A DNA stretch of 64,000 bases from Methanobacterium sp. (GTDB lineage Archaea > Methanobacteriota > Methanobacteria > Methanobacteriales > Methanobacteriaceae): assembly GCF_016217785.1 (NCBI RefSeq), contig NZ_JACRGA010000027.1, positions 192,085-256,084 on the forward strand, written 5' to 3'. A program made the position numbers and the translations under genes. Every line of letters begins with the position of its first letter. Position 1 is the stretch's first letter. Positions 50,650 to 64,000 of the stretch are shown here, one piece after another. Under the pieces are notes generated by a model. The model did not search any database. It was not told the DNA's origin and worked only from the letters and a program-made list of their open reading frames with translations.

Positions 50650-51639
50650 GGAGGCGATTTCCAGTTTTCTGGATTTCTATCTCTCTTTCCAGGCTGAATT
50701 CCCTGGGAAGTTGACCCTGTACAGTCTGAACTATAGCTTCCCCTAAATTAAAGCTGAGCATGTTTCTAAGAGCCACGTAGGGTGTGGTTATCCGGGAGTT
50801 AATCTCAACCAGATGCACCTTATCATCACCCAGGATCATGTCCACACCAACATAACCTTTCAATCCCCTAATGGATTCAACAGCCTTTTTAGCTATTTTT
50901 TTAGCCTCATCCTCCAATGGATGGGTCATGGGAACTTTTCCACCATTATATTGTATCACACCATTCTCGGTACTGATATTCTGTTGATTTAAACTAATTG
51001 GAATGGCTTTTTTACCGTTACTGAGCAAACTTACACTGGCACTCGCCCCTTCAATGTAATCCTGCACCAGGAAGTAAGGAAGGCTACTTACCTCTCTCAC
51101 TTTCCGGGTAGCATTTTTAAAAGAGTCTTCAGAATCCACGATCTGTACTGCGGAACAGGACACCCCATCTGCAGGTTTAACCACTTTTTTAGTGCCTGAA
51201 ATCCCCTGCCCATACAGTCCAATATCTTCCCATGCAACCCTGTGGGTGGGGATGACTGGAACCACATCTTCCAGAATATTGTAGGTGAGGTATTTATCAG
51301 AACAAATGCGTACTGCATCTGAATCTGATCCCACCACCCGAACACCATTTTTCTCAATGAGTCGTGTTAATCCACATAGTATAAAATCTTCTTCAGGAGC
51401 TATGGGTAAACAAAAGTCAAACTGAGAGATATTATTAGAGATCCATTCATCAATAGCTCCTTCTGTAACTATTGGTTTGCATCTGCTTCCTTCAATTACA
51501 TCAATATTTTTGGAGATAAGGTAGCTGGCTGGTAAACGTTCCAGGTCGCAGGTAAGACCACGGAGCATGGCCTTGCCCTCCGCAGTTAAGGCAGGGTCTT
51601 TGATCCCCATTGCACTGGTGTATTCAAAAATTAGAAGGT

Positions 51640-51643
<4 letters not shown>
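50630..51643 (-). CDS. mfnD: Tyramine-glutamate ligase MfnD
   Basis: ATP-grasp ligase joining tyramine to the gamma-carboxyl of glutamate in methanofuran synthesis. Evidence: ATP-grasp features (SDKYLTYNIL, KKVVKPADGVSCSAV, YFLVQDYIEGASASVSLL, VDMILGDDKVHLVEINSRITTPYVALR) in the order typical of this ligase, and the immediate neighbour mfnF. It starts at TTG (51643), four bases overlapping the stop of the nucleotide-sugar dehydrogenase (TTGA), so the three genes are translationally linked. Confidence 0.88.
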
Positions 51644-53378
<1,735 letters not shown>

Positions 53379-54701
53379 TTAAAAATCAGTAGCACAGGAT
53401 TGAGAGACCATTATTGTTTTACCATGGATTGAAAGGTTAGAATGGGGAAATTTTGGATTAACACCATCAAATACAATATTTATAGTACAATCTGGGTTTT
53501 TTTCTTCAAATTCAGCCACAGTGACCTGTTCATCCACAATTAACAGTTTCTTCATTTGTCCCCCGGCTATCTTCTCAGGAGGTTTGATTTCCAGTTTACC
53601 CTGATTAAATGCATCCTGAATAGCATCAACCATCTGTTCTGAGGCAGTACCATCACCATAGGGATTAGGTGCTTTCTTCATCTGCTGGTATAAACTATCA
53701 TCTGCCAGTATCAGGGCAATGTTACTGGTTATTTTTTCAGTATTTGAACCAACCAAAATGTTACCACCGGCATGGACTGTTTCCGGTCGTTCTGTGTTGT
53801 AACGGAGGGTGAGGCAGGGCACATCAAGAGTTATGGCTTCTTCCTGGATCCCACCAGAATCAGTTACTAATAACTTCGAATTTGACTCCAGGATCAGGAA
53901 ATCAAGGTAGCCAATGGGTTTAATCATCCGAATGTGGGGAGCTTTTTCAAGTTGGGAATACATTCCGAATTCTTTAAGAGTTTTCACAGTACGCGGGTGT
54001 ACCGGGAAAACAATGGTAAGACCTTGAATATTCAGGAGAGCTTCAACAATGTTTTCCAGCCTTTCCCTATCATCAACATTCTCTGCACGGTGTAAAGTTA
54101 ATGATAAGATATCTCCTTCCAGTTTCAGCTCTGACATGATGTGGGAGCTTTTACTGGCAATTTTGAGGTTTCGGTGGCAGGCATCAACCACTGTGTTGCC
54201 GGTGATAAAAATATCCTCAGGGGATATTCCCTCAAAGAGCAGGTTTATGGCTGTTTCTTCGGTGGGTACGAAGAAGAGGTTGGTGCAGACATCAGCCACC
54301 ATACGGTTTATCTCCTCAGGCATGGTCTTATCATAAGAACGAAGCCCTGCCTCCACATGTCCCACTGCTATGTGTAACTTAGCTGCAACCAGGGCCCCGG
54401 CTAAAACCGCATTGGTATCACCCTGCACCAGGACAATGTCTGGTTTTTCAGAAAGGAGAACTTCTTCAATTCCTTCCATCATAACCGCGGTTTGTTTCCC
54501 ATGTGAATCTGAGCCCACTCCTATGTTATAATCTGGTTCTTTGAGTTCCAGGTCCATGAAAAACTGCTGGGACATTTCGAAGTCGTAATGCTGCCCTGTG
54601 TGTATTAAAATATAATCTATTCCCCTTTTATCCACTTCATCGATTAAAGGAGACATTTTGATGATTTCAGGCCTGGTACCTATGATAAACGCTATCTTCA
54701 T
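53379..54701 (-). CDS. wecB: UDP-N-acetylglucosamine 2-epimerase with C-terminal extension
   Basis: Converts UDP-GlcNAc to UDP-ManNAc, the substrate for the WecC enzyme nearby. GT-B-like fold landmarks: GTRPEIIKMSPLI (8-20), GQHYD, QGDTNAVLAGALAA-like region, VEAGLRS (116-122), MPEEINR (127-133), TLHRAENVD (202-210), LVTDSGGIQEEA (278-289) and the closing RPETVHAGGNILVG (305-318). The usual enzyme ends near 370-380; here about 58 extra residues (383-440; KKLLIVDEQVTVAEFEE to CATDF) follow a Pro/Gly linker. That tail has a small alpha/beta look and no name I recognise. Confidence 0.9.
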   Translation of the reverse strand: MKIAFIIGTRPEIIKMSPLIDEVDKRGIDYILIHTGQHYDFEMSQQFFMDLELKEPDYNIGVGSDSHGKQTAVMMEGIEEVLLSEKPDIVLVQGDTNAVLAGALVAAKLHIAVGHVEAGLRSYDKTMPEEINRMVADVCTNLFFVPTEETAINLLFEGISPEDIFITGNTVVDACHRNLKIASKSSHIMSELKLEGDILSLTLHRAENVDDRERLENIVEALLNIQGLTIVFPVHPRTVKTLKEFGMYSQLEKAPHIRMIKPIGYLDFLILESNSKLLVTDSGGIQEEAITLDVPCLTLRYNTERPETVHAGGNILVGSNTEKITSNIALILADDSLYQQMKKAPNPYGDGTASEQMVDAIQDAFNQGKLEIKPPEKIAGGQMKKLLIVDEQVTVAEFEEKNPDCTINIVFDGVNPKFPHSNLSIHGKTIMVSQSCATDF

Positions 54702-54845
54702 CTAAATCCACAACCATCCTTGGTATGATATTAAAAAGGTTAATTCAATGTATTTGTTGGTATTATTAAATATAAATAAGATTAATTCATTAATAAAGAT
54801 TCCATTGAAATCTTAAAAAAAGGTTAATTCCATTATAGATTTATC

Positions 54846-54881
54846 ACCACTACCTTTGGATTAACCACTACCTTTGGATTA
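54846..54881. repeat. 18-bp perfect tandem repeat
   Basis: ACCACTACCTTTGGATTA at 54846-54863 and immediately again at 54864-54881, just downstream of the DUF460 gene end (minus strand). Confidence 0.85.
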
Positions 54882-54895
54882 ATCATGTTTGTTAT

Positions 54896-56374
<1,479 letters not shown>

Positions 56375-56527
56375 ATGATTTCCTCCTTAGGATACTATCT
56401 TAGTACTTACTCTTAATTTACTCATTTTATATTTTTGTTACTATTTAGTATTTCCCCTGCCCATCACTTAGAGTAAGTTTAAGAATTGTAAATTAGTCCA
56501 ATTATCTAAATAGAAATAATTCAATCC

Positions 56528-57352
56528 TTAAACAGCTTTACTCTCCCTTAATACACCCATCATCTCCTTTGTCGCGGCAACCATCTTCTGATGATCGAAA
56601 CATTCCTTTCCCAGGGACTTAATAAACCTGGTCCGAGCATAATCATCTTCTTTAAACTTCACACCCTGATAAAATACATCCATAAGAATGAGGCTCTCAG
56701 GGGGCATGGGAGTGATGGCTGCCGGGTACTGGGGATCTAAACACCTTTGAATATCTTCTAGCTCTAGTTCACCTTTCCCTACACTAAGCAGGACAGTCAT
56801 GATTTTGCGGACCATATTCCACAGGAAACTCGCACCTTCCACATCTACCAGGCACATATTGTCTTTTGGTGTGATCAGAACACTATCTACTGTTCTCAGA
56901 GGATTTCGTTCACTTCTCCTGGAAAAGTTCAGGAAGTTATGGGTTCCCTCCATTAAATGAGCTGCTTCCTGCATTTTATTAGTATTCCACTCATTGTCAC
57001 CTGGTTCCCTGCAGAGCACATAACGATAGTGTCTTTTATGGGCATATCGAGTTTTAAATCCCAGTGGTACTCTGGTAGATCCTAGAATTCTTATATCCAA
57101 TGGTAGGAGATCGTTTATCTGGTTTATTATTGGCTCTTTATCTGTGCGAAATGACACCACATTCCCCATGGCATGAACTCCCCGGTCAGTACGGCCGGCA
57201 ATAGAGTAGTTTGATTGGCCCAGGTTAGTTATTGCACCAGATTCTTCCAGAGCACTTATAAGCTCTCCTTCCACTGTGCGCAAGTTTGGTTGTCTTTGAA
57301 AACCATAAAAATCTGTTCCCAGATAAGCAACTTTTAAAGCCACCCTAATCAT
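56528..57352 (-). CDS. truA: tRNA pseudouridine synthase A
   Basis: TruA makes pseudouridine at positions 38-40 of tRNA. The 274-aa protein has KVAYLGTDFYGFQRQPNLRTVEGEL at the N-terminus, SIAGRTDRGVHAMGNVVSF with the catalytic Asp (D55), and GASFLWNMVRKIMTVLLSVGKG (about 180-201), another family mark. Archaeal TruA proteins are this length. Monocistronic; the upstream region has an 18-bp tandem repeat. Confidence 0.94.
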   Translation of the reverse strand: MIRVALKVAYLGTDFYGFQRQPNLRTVEGELISALEESGAITNLGQSNYSIAGRTDRGVHAMGNVVSFRTDKEPIINQINDLLPLDIRILGSTRVPLGFKTRYAHKRHYRYVLCREPGDNEWNTNKMQEAAHLMEGTHNFLNFSRRSERNPLRTVDSVLITPKDNMCLVDVEGASFLWNMVRKIMTVLLSVGKGELELEDIQRCLDPQYPAAITPMPPESLILMDVFYQGVKFKEDDYARTRFIKSLGKECFDHQKMVAATKEMMGVLRESKAV

Positions 57353-57406
57353 AGCATCATCCTCTAATTTAATTACAGTAAATGATTTATAGCAATACTC
57401 AACTAA

Positions 57407-57442
57407 TAATCGTAAACCTACTAGTAATCGTAAACCTACTAG
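57407..57442. repeat. 18-bp perfect tandem repeat
   Basis: TAATCGTAAACCTACTAG at 57407-57424 and 57425-57442, in the 349-bp region between truA and hisA, with a partial third copy following. The remainder of this gap holds a candidate hisA box A (TTTATAATTTATATTATAA, near 57652-57671) and nothing else recognised. Confidence 0.85.
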
Positions 57443-57701
57443 GAATCATAATATATCAAGATATCAATGGGTATTCCTGGTATTGAATATAATTCAGGAG
57501 AGTATTCTGAAAGAAGATTATTTTTAAGCAATAGTTAATATTCCTTCTTTTGTTATACTTACATTACTATATTCCGAGATTGGGATTAATTGGTATAAAT
57601 AATTTAATTTGTATAATTAAGTATAATCTAATGGGAATAATCCAATGAAAATTTTATAATTTATATTATAATCCAACGGAAAGATAATTTAAGGTGATTT
57701 A

Positions 57702-58418
57702 ATGATTATTATGCCTGCGGTTGATATTAAAAACGGTAAATGTGTGCAGTTAGTACAGGGAAAACCCGGAACCGAACAGATTGTCCTTGATAATCCAGCT
57801 GAAGTTGCCCTTGAATGGGAAGCTAAAGGAGCCAATGTACTGCATGTTATTGATCTAGGTGGGGCCCTGGAAGAAGGAGGTAACATCCAAGTGGTGGAAG
57901 AGATACTTAAAAATGTCTCAGTACCAGTCCAGATGGGTGGAGGTATTCGCACCATGGATGATGCCACCCATTTACTCAATATAGGTGTGGACAGGATAAT
58001 ACTGGGAACCCTTGCAATTAAACATCCCGAAACCGTTGAACTATTGTCTCGTGAATTTGGAAGTGAACGTATTATGGTGGCCCTGGATAGTAAGGACTCC
58101 AAAGTAGTGGTCAGGGGATGGATGGAAAAAACAGACCAGACCGCCCCCCAACTGGGAAAAATAATGGAAAATAAAGGAGCTGGTGGGATACTATTCACCA
58201 ATGTGGACCATGAAGGCCTTTTAGGTGGATTCAGGGTTGAACCCCTCCTTGAGCTATTAGAATCTGTTGATATTCCTGTGGTTTATTCAGGTGGCGTCAG
58301 CACCCTGGAAGATGTGGCTACCCTCAGCCAGACTGATGCCTACGGTGTGGTGATTGGTTCAGCACTTTATAAAGGAACCATAAACCTTGAAGATGCCCTT
58401 GCTTATGAAAACAAGTAA
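57702..58418 (+). CDS. hisA: HisA: ProFAR isomerase
   Basis: Amadori isomerase of histidine synthesis. The 238-aa TIM barrel has MIIMPAVDIKNGKCVQL (catalytic Asp8), GGGIRTMDDA, VALDSKDSKVVVRGW, NVDHEGLLGG and the phosphate loop SGGVSTLEDV/GVVIGSALYKG. His enzymes are dispersed in methanogens, which agrees with this solitary gene. GGTGATTTA precedes ATG. Confidence 0.95.
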   Translation: MIIMPAVDIKNGKCVQLVQGKPGTEQIVLDNPAEVALEWEAKGANVLHVIDLGGALEEGGNIQVVEEILKNVSVPVQMGGGIRTMDDATHLLNIGVDRIILGTLAIKHPETVELLSREFGSERIMVALDSKDSKVVVRGWMEKTDQTAPQLGKIMENKGAGGILFTNVDHEGLLGGFRVEPLLELLESVDIPVVYSGGVSTLEDVATLSQTDAYGVVIGSALYKGTINLEDALAYENK

Positions 58419-58621
58419 CAAATTATATCTTATTTTCTTTTAACTTTTCCCTAAATTTTTTTATCATCTTTCAGGTCCCCGGGCATCTTAATAATGAAAA
58501 ATAATTAAAAAAAATTACATTAAACCACGAAGAAGTTGATGATATTGATATTTCAATAAGATAATAAGATAATTGGACTCCAATAAGGTTAATTTTGATC
58601 AATGATTTATCTTAAAAGTTA

Positions 58622-59860
58622 CTAGTGAGTGAATCCCCTGTGGATTACTGTTTTTTCAGCTATCTCCACCACTTTACGTATTTTAAGAATCTGATCAGGA
58701 TTGGTGGATATGGAACTGATACCAGTCTCCACTAGCCAGCGTACAATAGCTGGATCCGAACCGGCATGGCCACAGATGCAAGTTTCAATTTTATTCTGGT
58801 TGCATTTTTCTATAACCATTTCAATCATCTTCAAAACTGATTTATGGGTTAAATTGAAATGTTTAGCCACTTTAACGCCTCTTCTGTCCACTGCCATAGA
58901 GCACATGGCCATATCACTCATTCCCAGGGTCACAAAGTCCATGCCTTCAGAGATGAACTCATCCAGGGTGAAAACTGCAGATGGAGTTTCAATGGAGGCC
59001 CCAACCGGTAAGTCTAGATGAGGTTTGATTCCAACCTGGCGCATAATGTTTTTAGCCTCCCTGTACTCGGAAACATCCCGTACTAATGGTATTTTAACTC
59101 CCAGGTTATCGTAACCATCATCCATGAGTTTCAAGATGGCTTCGAACTCTGCTTTCAGGATTTCAGGGTTCTGAAGATCTTTATGAATGCCTCTGAGGCC
59201 CAGTAAGGGGTTAGCTTCATCTGGTTCAATATTTCCACCCTCTAAACGTTTTAGTTCGTCGGTAGCTATGTCAAATGTCCGGAACCATATCGGTTTGGGG
59301 TGGAATGCATCGGCTATCAGTCTTACCGAATCGGCAATGACTTTACTGAGTTTTCCCTCCTTCAAAAGTATGTGGGGATGTTTTCCTGTGCGGATTATGC
59401 TGTTTTCAATACGGATGGATCCCACACCATCGGCCCAGGGTGCCACTTTCCAGGCAATTTCAGGAACATTTAGGTTGACCTTGATACTGGTGGCAGGATA
59501 GTAGACTTCAGAAGTATCATGTTTACCTTCCCTTTCCATGAAACCATGATATATGTTACCTGTTCTGCCATCTACAGTTACAATTGAACCTTCTTTAAGT
59601 TTCTTGGAGCCGTTGCCTGTTCCCACCACACAGGGAACCTTCATCTCCCGGAGGACTATGGCCACGTGGCTGGTGAGACCACCATAATCCGTCACCACCC
59701 CACCTGCCCGGTGAAGATAAGATACCATGTCTCTGGAAGCCGTGGATAAAACTACTATCTCCCCTCCCTTCAGGGTTAGGAGATCTTCATCCTTCTTTAT
59801 CTTCTTAACATGTCCCACTCCCACGTAAGGCCCGGTCCCAATTCCTTTCAGAATAATCAT
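58622..59860 (-). CDS. PEP-utilising enzyme without ATP-grasp domain
   Basis: 412 aa. Residues 1-110 form a phosphohistidine swivel domain (GGVVTDYGGLTSHVAIVLREMKVPCVVGTGNGSKKL, His65), and residues 140-405 the PEP-binding barrel (FDIATDELKRLEGG, NPLLGLRGI, VGASIETPSAV, FVTLGMSDMAMCSMAVDR, CICGHAGSDPAIVRWLVETGISSIS, with the catalytic Cys). PEP synthase and pyruvate phosphate dikinase have an N-terminal ATP-grasp domain here absent; the parts match the C-terminal two-thirds of PpsA or a PTS enzyme I lacking its HPr-binding domain. The partner domain could be encoded elsewhere. Start ATG at 59860. Confidence 0.8.
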   Translation of the reverse strand: MIILKGIGTGPYVGVGHVKKIKKDEDLLTLKGGEIVVLSTASRDMVSYLHRAGGVVTDYGGLTSHVAIVLREMKVPCVVGTGNGSKKLKEGSIVTVDGRTGNIYHGFMEREGKHDTSEVYYPATSIKVNLNVPEIAWKVAPWADGVGSIRIENSIIRTGKHPHILLKEGKLSKVIADSVRLIADAFHPKPIWFRTFDIATDELKRLEGGNIEPDEANPLLGLRGIHKDLQNPEILKAEFEAILKLMDDGYDNLGVKIPLVRDVSEYREAKNIMRQVGIKPHLDLPVGASIETPSAVFTLDEFISEGMDFVTLGMSDMAMCSMAVDRRGVKVAKHFNLTHKSVLKMIEMVIEKCNQNKIETCICGHAGSDPAIVRWLVETGISSISTNPDQILKIRKVVEIAEKTVIHRGFTH

Positions 59861-60048
59861 GTACTCATACTGTTTGTAATTGATTATGGAAATAATTTGG
59901 GAATATTATATTTTAAAATAATATATTGAATAAAAATAGAATATAATGAATTTGAATTATTTTAGAGTTATTTACATCCATTAAAAACTTAAATTATTAA
60001 AAAAATGATTGGGAAAGAATACTCTCAGACTTACGCCCCATATCCAAT

Positions 60049-61656
60049 TTAATGGGCGAATCTTTCAATGAAGGAAATAACCTTCTCTAATTTCCCTTTC
60101 AAGGGCCCTGTTTTGTTACTTAATTTTCGAAGGGCGTTTATATCGCTATTTTTAAGTCCTCCAACCAGTACGAGAGACACCACATAAACAATGGCTGCCA
60201 ATATCATGACCAGTAAGAAAGCAACATATTTGGAAAAGAATGAAATATAGTCGAAATGTGCGGAGTTCAAAGTTGCTTGACTAATTAAAAGGTTTTGAGG
60301 TATTAATAGCAGTACCGCTCCCATTATTCCCGCTGCCAGTACTAGTCTACCCAAATCTTTGTACTCTAATTTTACATCAGCTACTTGAAGAGTTTTCCAT
60401 ACTATTGAAGTCATTATGAAAAGGGCAGTGATGGTAGTTGCTGCAGCAGCACCAGTAATTCCATAAATAGGAATTAGATACGTGCTCAATGCCACATCTA
60501 ATATAACTCCTGCAATTAAAATTATCATGGGGAGGTATGGTTTTCCTAATCCCTGAGCTATACTGGATGAAACCGTGTAAATCGTGAAAAATAACATTCC
60601 AACTGCCAATATCTGCAGAGCTGCTGCACCATTCATGAAAGCAGGATTCACGTAAAGTAATTTCATTATTGGGGTGGCAAATATAAAGGTTCCCACACAC
60701 ATGGGAAGCACTACCAAACTGACGTAACGATAGGACTGATTTACATAACTTTTAAGTACGTGTCGGTTTTCTAAGCCCATTGCTTCTGCTGTTGCAGGTA
60801 ATACTGCAGTTGCAACTGCCATGGAAATTATGAGGGGTAAACGGGCTATAGGAGTGGCTGCACCGTAAAATCCCAATTGTTCACTGGCCAGATATGCTCC
60901 GACAATATAGTTTCCAATGGCGTCAAATAGAGCAGTTTCAGCAAGCCCCGTAACAAGAACGGGAAATGCAAAGATAATAAGAACTTTAGCTAAGGATAAT
61001 TCCTGTTTTAGGGTGAATGACAGCTTCACATTTTTAAGACGTTTACCCAGTCCCCTTCTATATAAGTAGTATCCGGCTAATGCTGAGAACAAGAAACCTA
61101 TGGCAGTACCTATAACCGCTCCAGCCACATAGAATCCCACCAGAATCAGGATTATGGCACTGCTGATCATGAAAATCTGTTCAAATGCCTTGGTGATAAC
61201 TATATTTCCCATCTGGAAAACACCCTGAAAAGCACCCCTGAAAACACCCACTATAACACTGAAAGGAGTAATCAAAGCCACGAGCTTCAGGGGAAGTGCA
61301 GCTTCTGGCTTATGGAAATAACCATTGGCCAATGGATCTGCCAGTAGAAAGATTATTAAACTGAAAAAGAATCCTAGAATAATTACAATCTTGAGAGAGG
61401 TATGGATTACCTGTTTAACCATTTCCTCATCACCTTTAGCAGAATATTCAGACACATGTTTAGCAATGGCGGGCGGCATGCCCCCAGATGCTATTTGTAT
61501 CAATATACTCTGCGTAGGAAGAGCTAAATTAAGTATTCCAAAACCAGCCGGACCCAAAAGGTATGCGGTGGCAAAACGATAAAAATAACCCCCAACACGG
61601 AATATGAAATACCCGATCAACATGATCAGGCTTCCTCTAGCAATTTTTGAACTCAT
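60049..61656 (-). CDS. Polysaccharide/lipid-linked oligosaccharide flippase (MOP superfamily)
   Basis: About 535 aa with 13-14 membrane helices in the order of MATE/Wzx/MurJ-like exporters: SKIARGSLIMLIGYFIFRVGGYFYRFATAYLLGPAGFG at the N-terminus, PTQSILIQIASGGMPPAIAKHVSEY, and repeated Gly- and Pro-rich membrane segments. These flip lipid-linked glycans across the membrane. In a pseudomurein methanogen this could serve wall precursor export, but S-layer or exopolysaccharide glycans are equally possible. The ATG at 61656 is chosen over a TTG at 61668. Gene stands alone. Confidence 0.8.
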   Translation of the reverse strand: MSSKIARGSLIMLIGYFIFRVGGYFYRFATAYLLGPAGFGILNLALPTQSILIQIASGGMPPAIAKHVSEYSAKGDEEMVKQVIHTSLKIVIILGFFFSLIIFLLADPLANGYFHKPEAALPLKLVALITPFSVIVGVFRGAFQGVFQMGNIVITKAFEQIFMISSAIILILVGFYVAGAVIGTAIGFLFSALAGYYLYRRGLGKRLKNVKLSFTLKQELSLAKVLIIFAFPVLVTGLAETALFDAIGNYIVGAYLASEQLGFYGAATPIARLPLIISMAVATAVLPATAEAMGLENRHVLKSYVNQSYRYVSLVVLPMCVGTFIFATPIMKLLYVNPAFMNGAAALQILAVGMLFFTIYTVSSSIAQGLGKPYLPMIILIAGVILDVALSTYLIPIYGITGAAAATTITALFIMTSIVWKTLQVADVKLEYKDLGRLVLAAGIMGAVLLLIPQNLLISQATLNSAHFDYISFFSKYVAFLLVMILAAIVYVVSLVLVGGLKNSDINALRKLSNKTGPLKGKLEKVISFIERFAH

Positions 61657-61764
61657 GATAATTACCAATGATGTAAATTTTTCAAATAAAAGTTATCTAG
61701 ACTTATTTTTTCCATTACATAAGAGATTATTTTTTTTATCTTAAGGATTCAATTCACTAATTCC

Positions 61765-61800
<36 letters not shown>

Positions 61801-61843
61801 GGTACTGATCACATCTAGGGTCCAATAGATGAGTTTCAATAGG

Positions 61844-61917
61844 GTAAGTAGAAATTTGTGGAGAAAGTAGAAATTAGTGGGAGTAAGTAGAAATTATGGA
61901 AAGTAGAAATTAGTGTC
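61844..61917. repeat. Four copies of a ~18-20 bp unit
   Basis: GTAAGTAGAAATTTGTGGA and variants at 61844, 61863, 61883 and 61901 form a decaying head-to-tail array in the AT-rich 439-bp space between the flippase and ribL genes. No gene was seen there. Confidence 0.75.
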
Positions 61918-62033
61918 TTAGAAAATGGAAAATGAAAATTTAGTAAATAGGTTTTTATCTTTGGAGAAATAGTTATAAATGATAAAATAAGCTCGAACTT
62001 TTACTGAAATTTCCTTTATTTGCAACTTCATTT

Positions 62034-62071
62034 AACAGATAATGTATTAAAAAACAGATAATGTATTAAAA
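62034..62071. repeat. 19-bp perfect tandem repeat upstream of ribL
   Basis: AACAGATAATGTATTAAAA at 62034-62052 and 62053-62071, about 25 bp before the ribL start. It may affect the promoter. Confidence 0.85.
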
Positions 62072-62095
62072 TAATATTTTACAAGAGGTGTAATT

Positions 62096-62551
62096 ATTAA
62101 AACTGTAATGGCTACTGGAACATTCGATTTAATACATCCGGGTCATGGACTTTACCTTGAAGAGGCAAAGAAACTGGGAGGGGATGGTGCGCGTCTGGTG
62201 GTTGTGGTGGCCCGGGATTCCACTGTGCGTGCCAGGAAAAGGGTGCCTATTGTCCCTGAAAAACAGCGCCTGGAAGTGGTTCAGATGCTGAAAATGGTGG
62301 ATGAAGCCGTCCTAGGTAGCAAAACAGATATGTTCAGCACAGTCAGTAAGGTCAAACCAGATATCATTGCCATTGGCCCTGATCAGAACTTTGATCTGGA
62401 CCAGTTAAGGGAAGAACTGGAAAAAAGGGGTATTGAAGCAGAAGTGGCCAAAGTTAAAGGTTATCATAGATCTACCCTGGATAGTTCCTGTAAGATCATT
62501 AAAAAGATTAAAGAGTCGGATTTTCCCCCAGGTAGCTTTAAACATTGCTAA
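62096..62551 (+). CDS. ribL: FAD synthetase RibL, apparent ATT start
   Basis: Archaeal CTP/ATP:FMN cytidylyl-type nucleotidyltransferase that makes FAD from FMN. Signature: MATGTFDLIHPGHGLYLEEAKKLG (HxGH is the nucleotide-binding motif), KQRLEVVQMLKMVDEAVLGS, AIGPDQNFD and STLDSSCKIIKKI. The first ATG is at 62108, but GAGGTG (62085-62090) lies 17 nt from it. Reading upstream in frame gives ATT-AAA-ACT-GTA-ATG (62096), which yields the family-like N-terminus (M)KTVMATGTF with an RBS spacing of 5 nt. Start at ATT is therefore favoured; ATG at 62108 is the fallback. Confidence 0.85.
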   Translation: MKTVMATGTFDLIHPGHGLYLEEAKKLGGDGARLVVVVARDSTVRARKRVPIVPEKQRLEVVQMLKMVDEAVLGSKTDMFSTVSKVKPDIIAIGPDQNFDLDQLREELEKRGIEAEVAKVKGYHRSTLDSSCKIIKKIKESDFPPGSFKHC

Positions 62552-62688
62552 TTTTTTCTAATTATCAACCATCAAATATTTTTTTTCTAATAATAAAAAC
62601 CATCAAGGAGTTTCGGGGAAAAACCTCAAGTTCGGGCCCGTGATGTGGATTGGAAAGTGGAAAAATGGTGAGCAGGGACAGGGATAAT

Positions 62689-62781
62689 ATGGGAAAGGTC
62701 AAACCACTTCCTGAAGACCATGATATTCCCTATGACTTGCTTTTACTTGCAGATGAAATAGTTGAAGCCATTACATTTTAA
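62689..62781 (+). pseudogene. N-terminal fragment of a GNAT acetyltransferase
   Basis: AGGGATAAT before ATG encodes MGKVKPLPEDHDIPYDLLLLADEIVEAITF and then a stop. IPYDLLLLAD is the characteristic opening of a group of archaeal GNAT acetyltransferases, whose remaining ~120 residues are absent here. An upstream in-frame ATG at 62665 exists. It is a truncated remnant and probably non-functional. Confidence 0.55.
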
Positions 62782-62848
62782 TTCTAGAACCAGAGACTTA
62801 CCTAACATAGCTAACGCTAGGATAATAAAAAAAAAATAAAAAAAGTGT

Positions 62849-64000
<1,152 letters not shown>

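Overview
The window is a 64-kb piece of an archaeal chromosome, almost certainly a pseudomurein-walled methanogen of the order Methanobacteriales (most like Methanobacterium). Evidence: genes for F420 (cofH), methanopterin (beta-RFAP synthase), methanofuran (mfnD, mfnF) and archaeal lipids (carS, a Tes-type radical SAM enzyme), an HMf-type histone, Hel308 helicase, archaeal Elp3, two tRNAs without encoded CCA, archaeal box A promoters, and at the right edge a pseudomurein-binding-repeat protein with a transglutaminase domain. No rRNA, CRISPR array, transposase or integrase was seen.

Layout. 1-7.5 kb: end of a GT4 glycosyltransferase, moaC-hel308, a tandem pair of DUF2115-like genes, a double-receiver/processive glycosyltransferase fusion, and a RelE-like toxin whose 5' end carries a G10 tract. 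7.5-15 kb: an Fe-S protein, an unlisted 45-aa ribbon-helix-helix regulator with candidate operators, a Na+/H+ antiporter gene broken by a one-base frameshift, and a 1240-aa receiver/PAS/kinase protein. 15-24.7 kb is accessory in character: small membrane proteins, a UbiA-like enzyme, a decayed VOC gene, two TetR modules (one with a methyltransferase, one with a NapH-like/flavodoxin-ferredoxin pair) and hypothetical genes. 24.7-36 kb: a B12-type radical SAM protein, site-2 protease with CBS domains, elp3, deoC, a cyclophilin-like protein, a phosphoesterase, cofH, histone and rubrerythrin. 36-48.5 kb: a membrane PAS kinase, a GerW-like/DUF2953 cluster, tRNA-Val and tRNA-Phe, e-MtaB, pcm, a zinc-finger protein, a LeuD/HacB-type subunit, beta-RFAP synthase, tes and carS. 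48.5-64 kb: an exported M14-like protein, wecC-mfnD-mfnF, wecB, a DUF460 protein, truA, hisA, a PEP-utilising enzyme without an ATP-grasp domain, a polysaccharide flippase, ribL and the pseudomurein-binding protein.

How the genes fit together. Several encode cofactor synthesis for methanogenesis; mfnD makes the substrate of mfnF and the two are adjacent. Tes and CarS are divergent and both act in membrane-lipid synthesis. WecB, WecC, the flippase, the GT4 and GT2 enzymes and the pseudomurein-binding protein concern the cell envelope. A theme not explained by gene content is the number of short perfect or near-perfect tandem duplications between genes (about 13-40 bp units), several of which copy a stop codon or a Shine-Dalgarno site. 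Two genes (DUF460 and ribL) appear to start at codons other than ATG/GTG/TTG.
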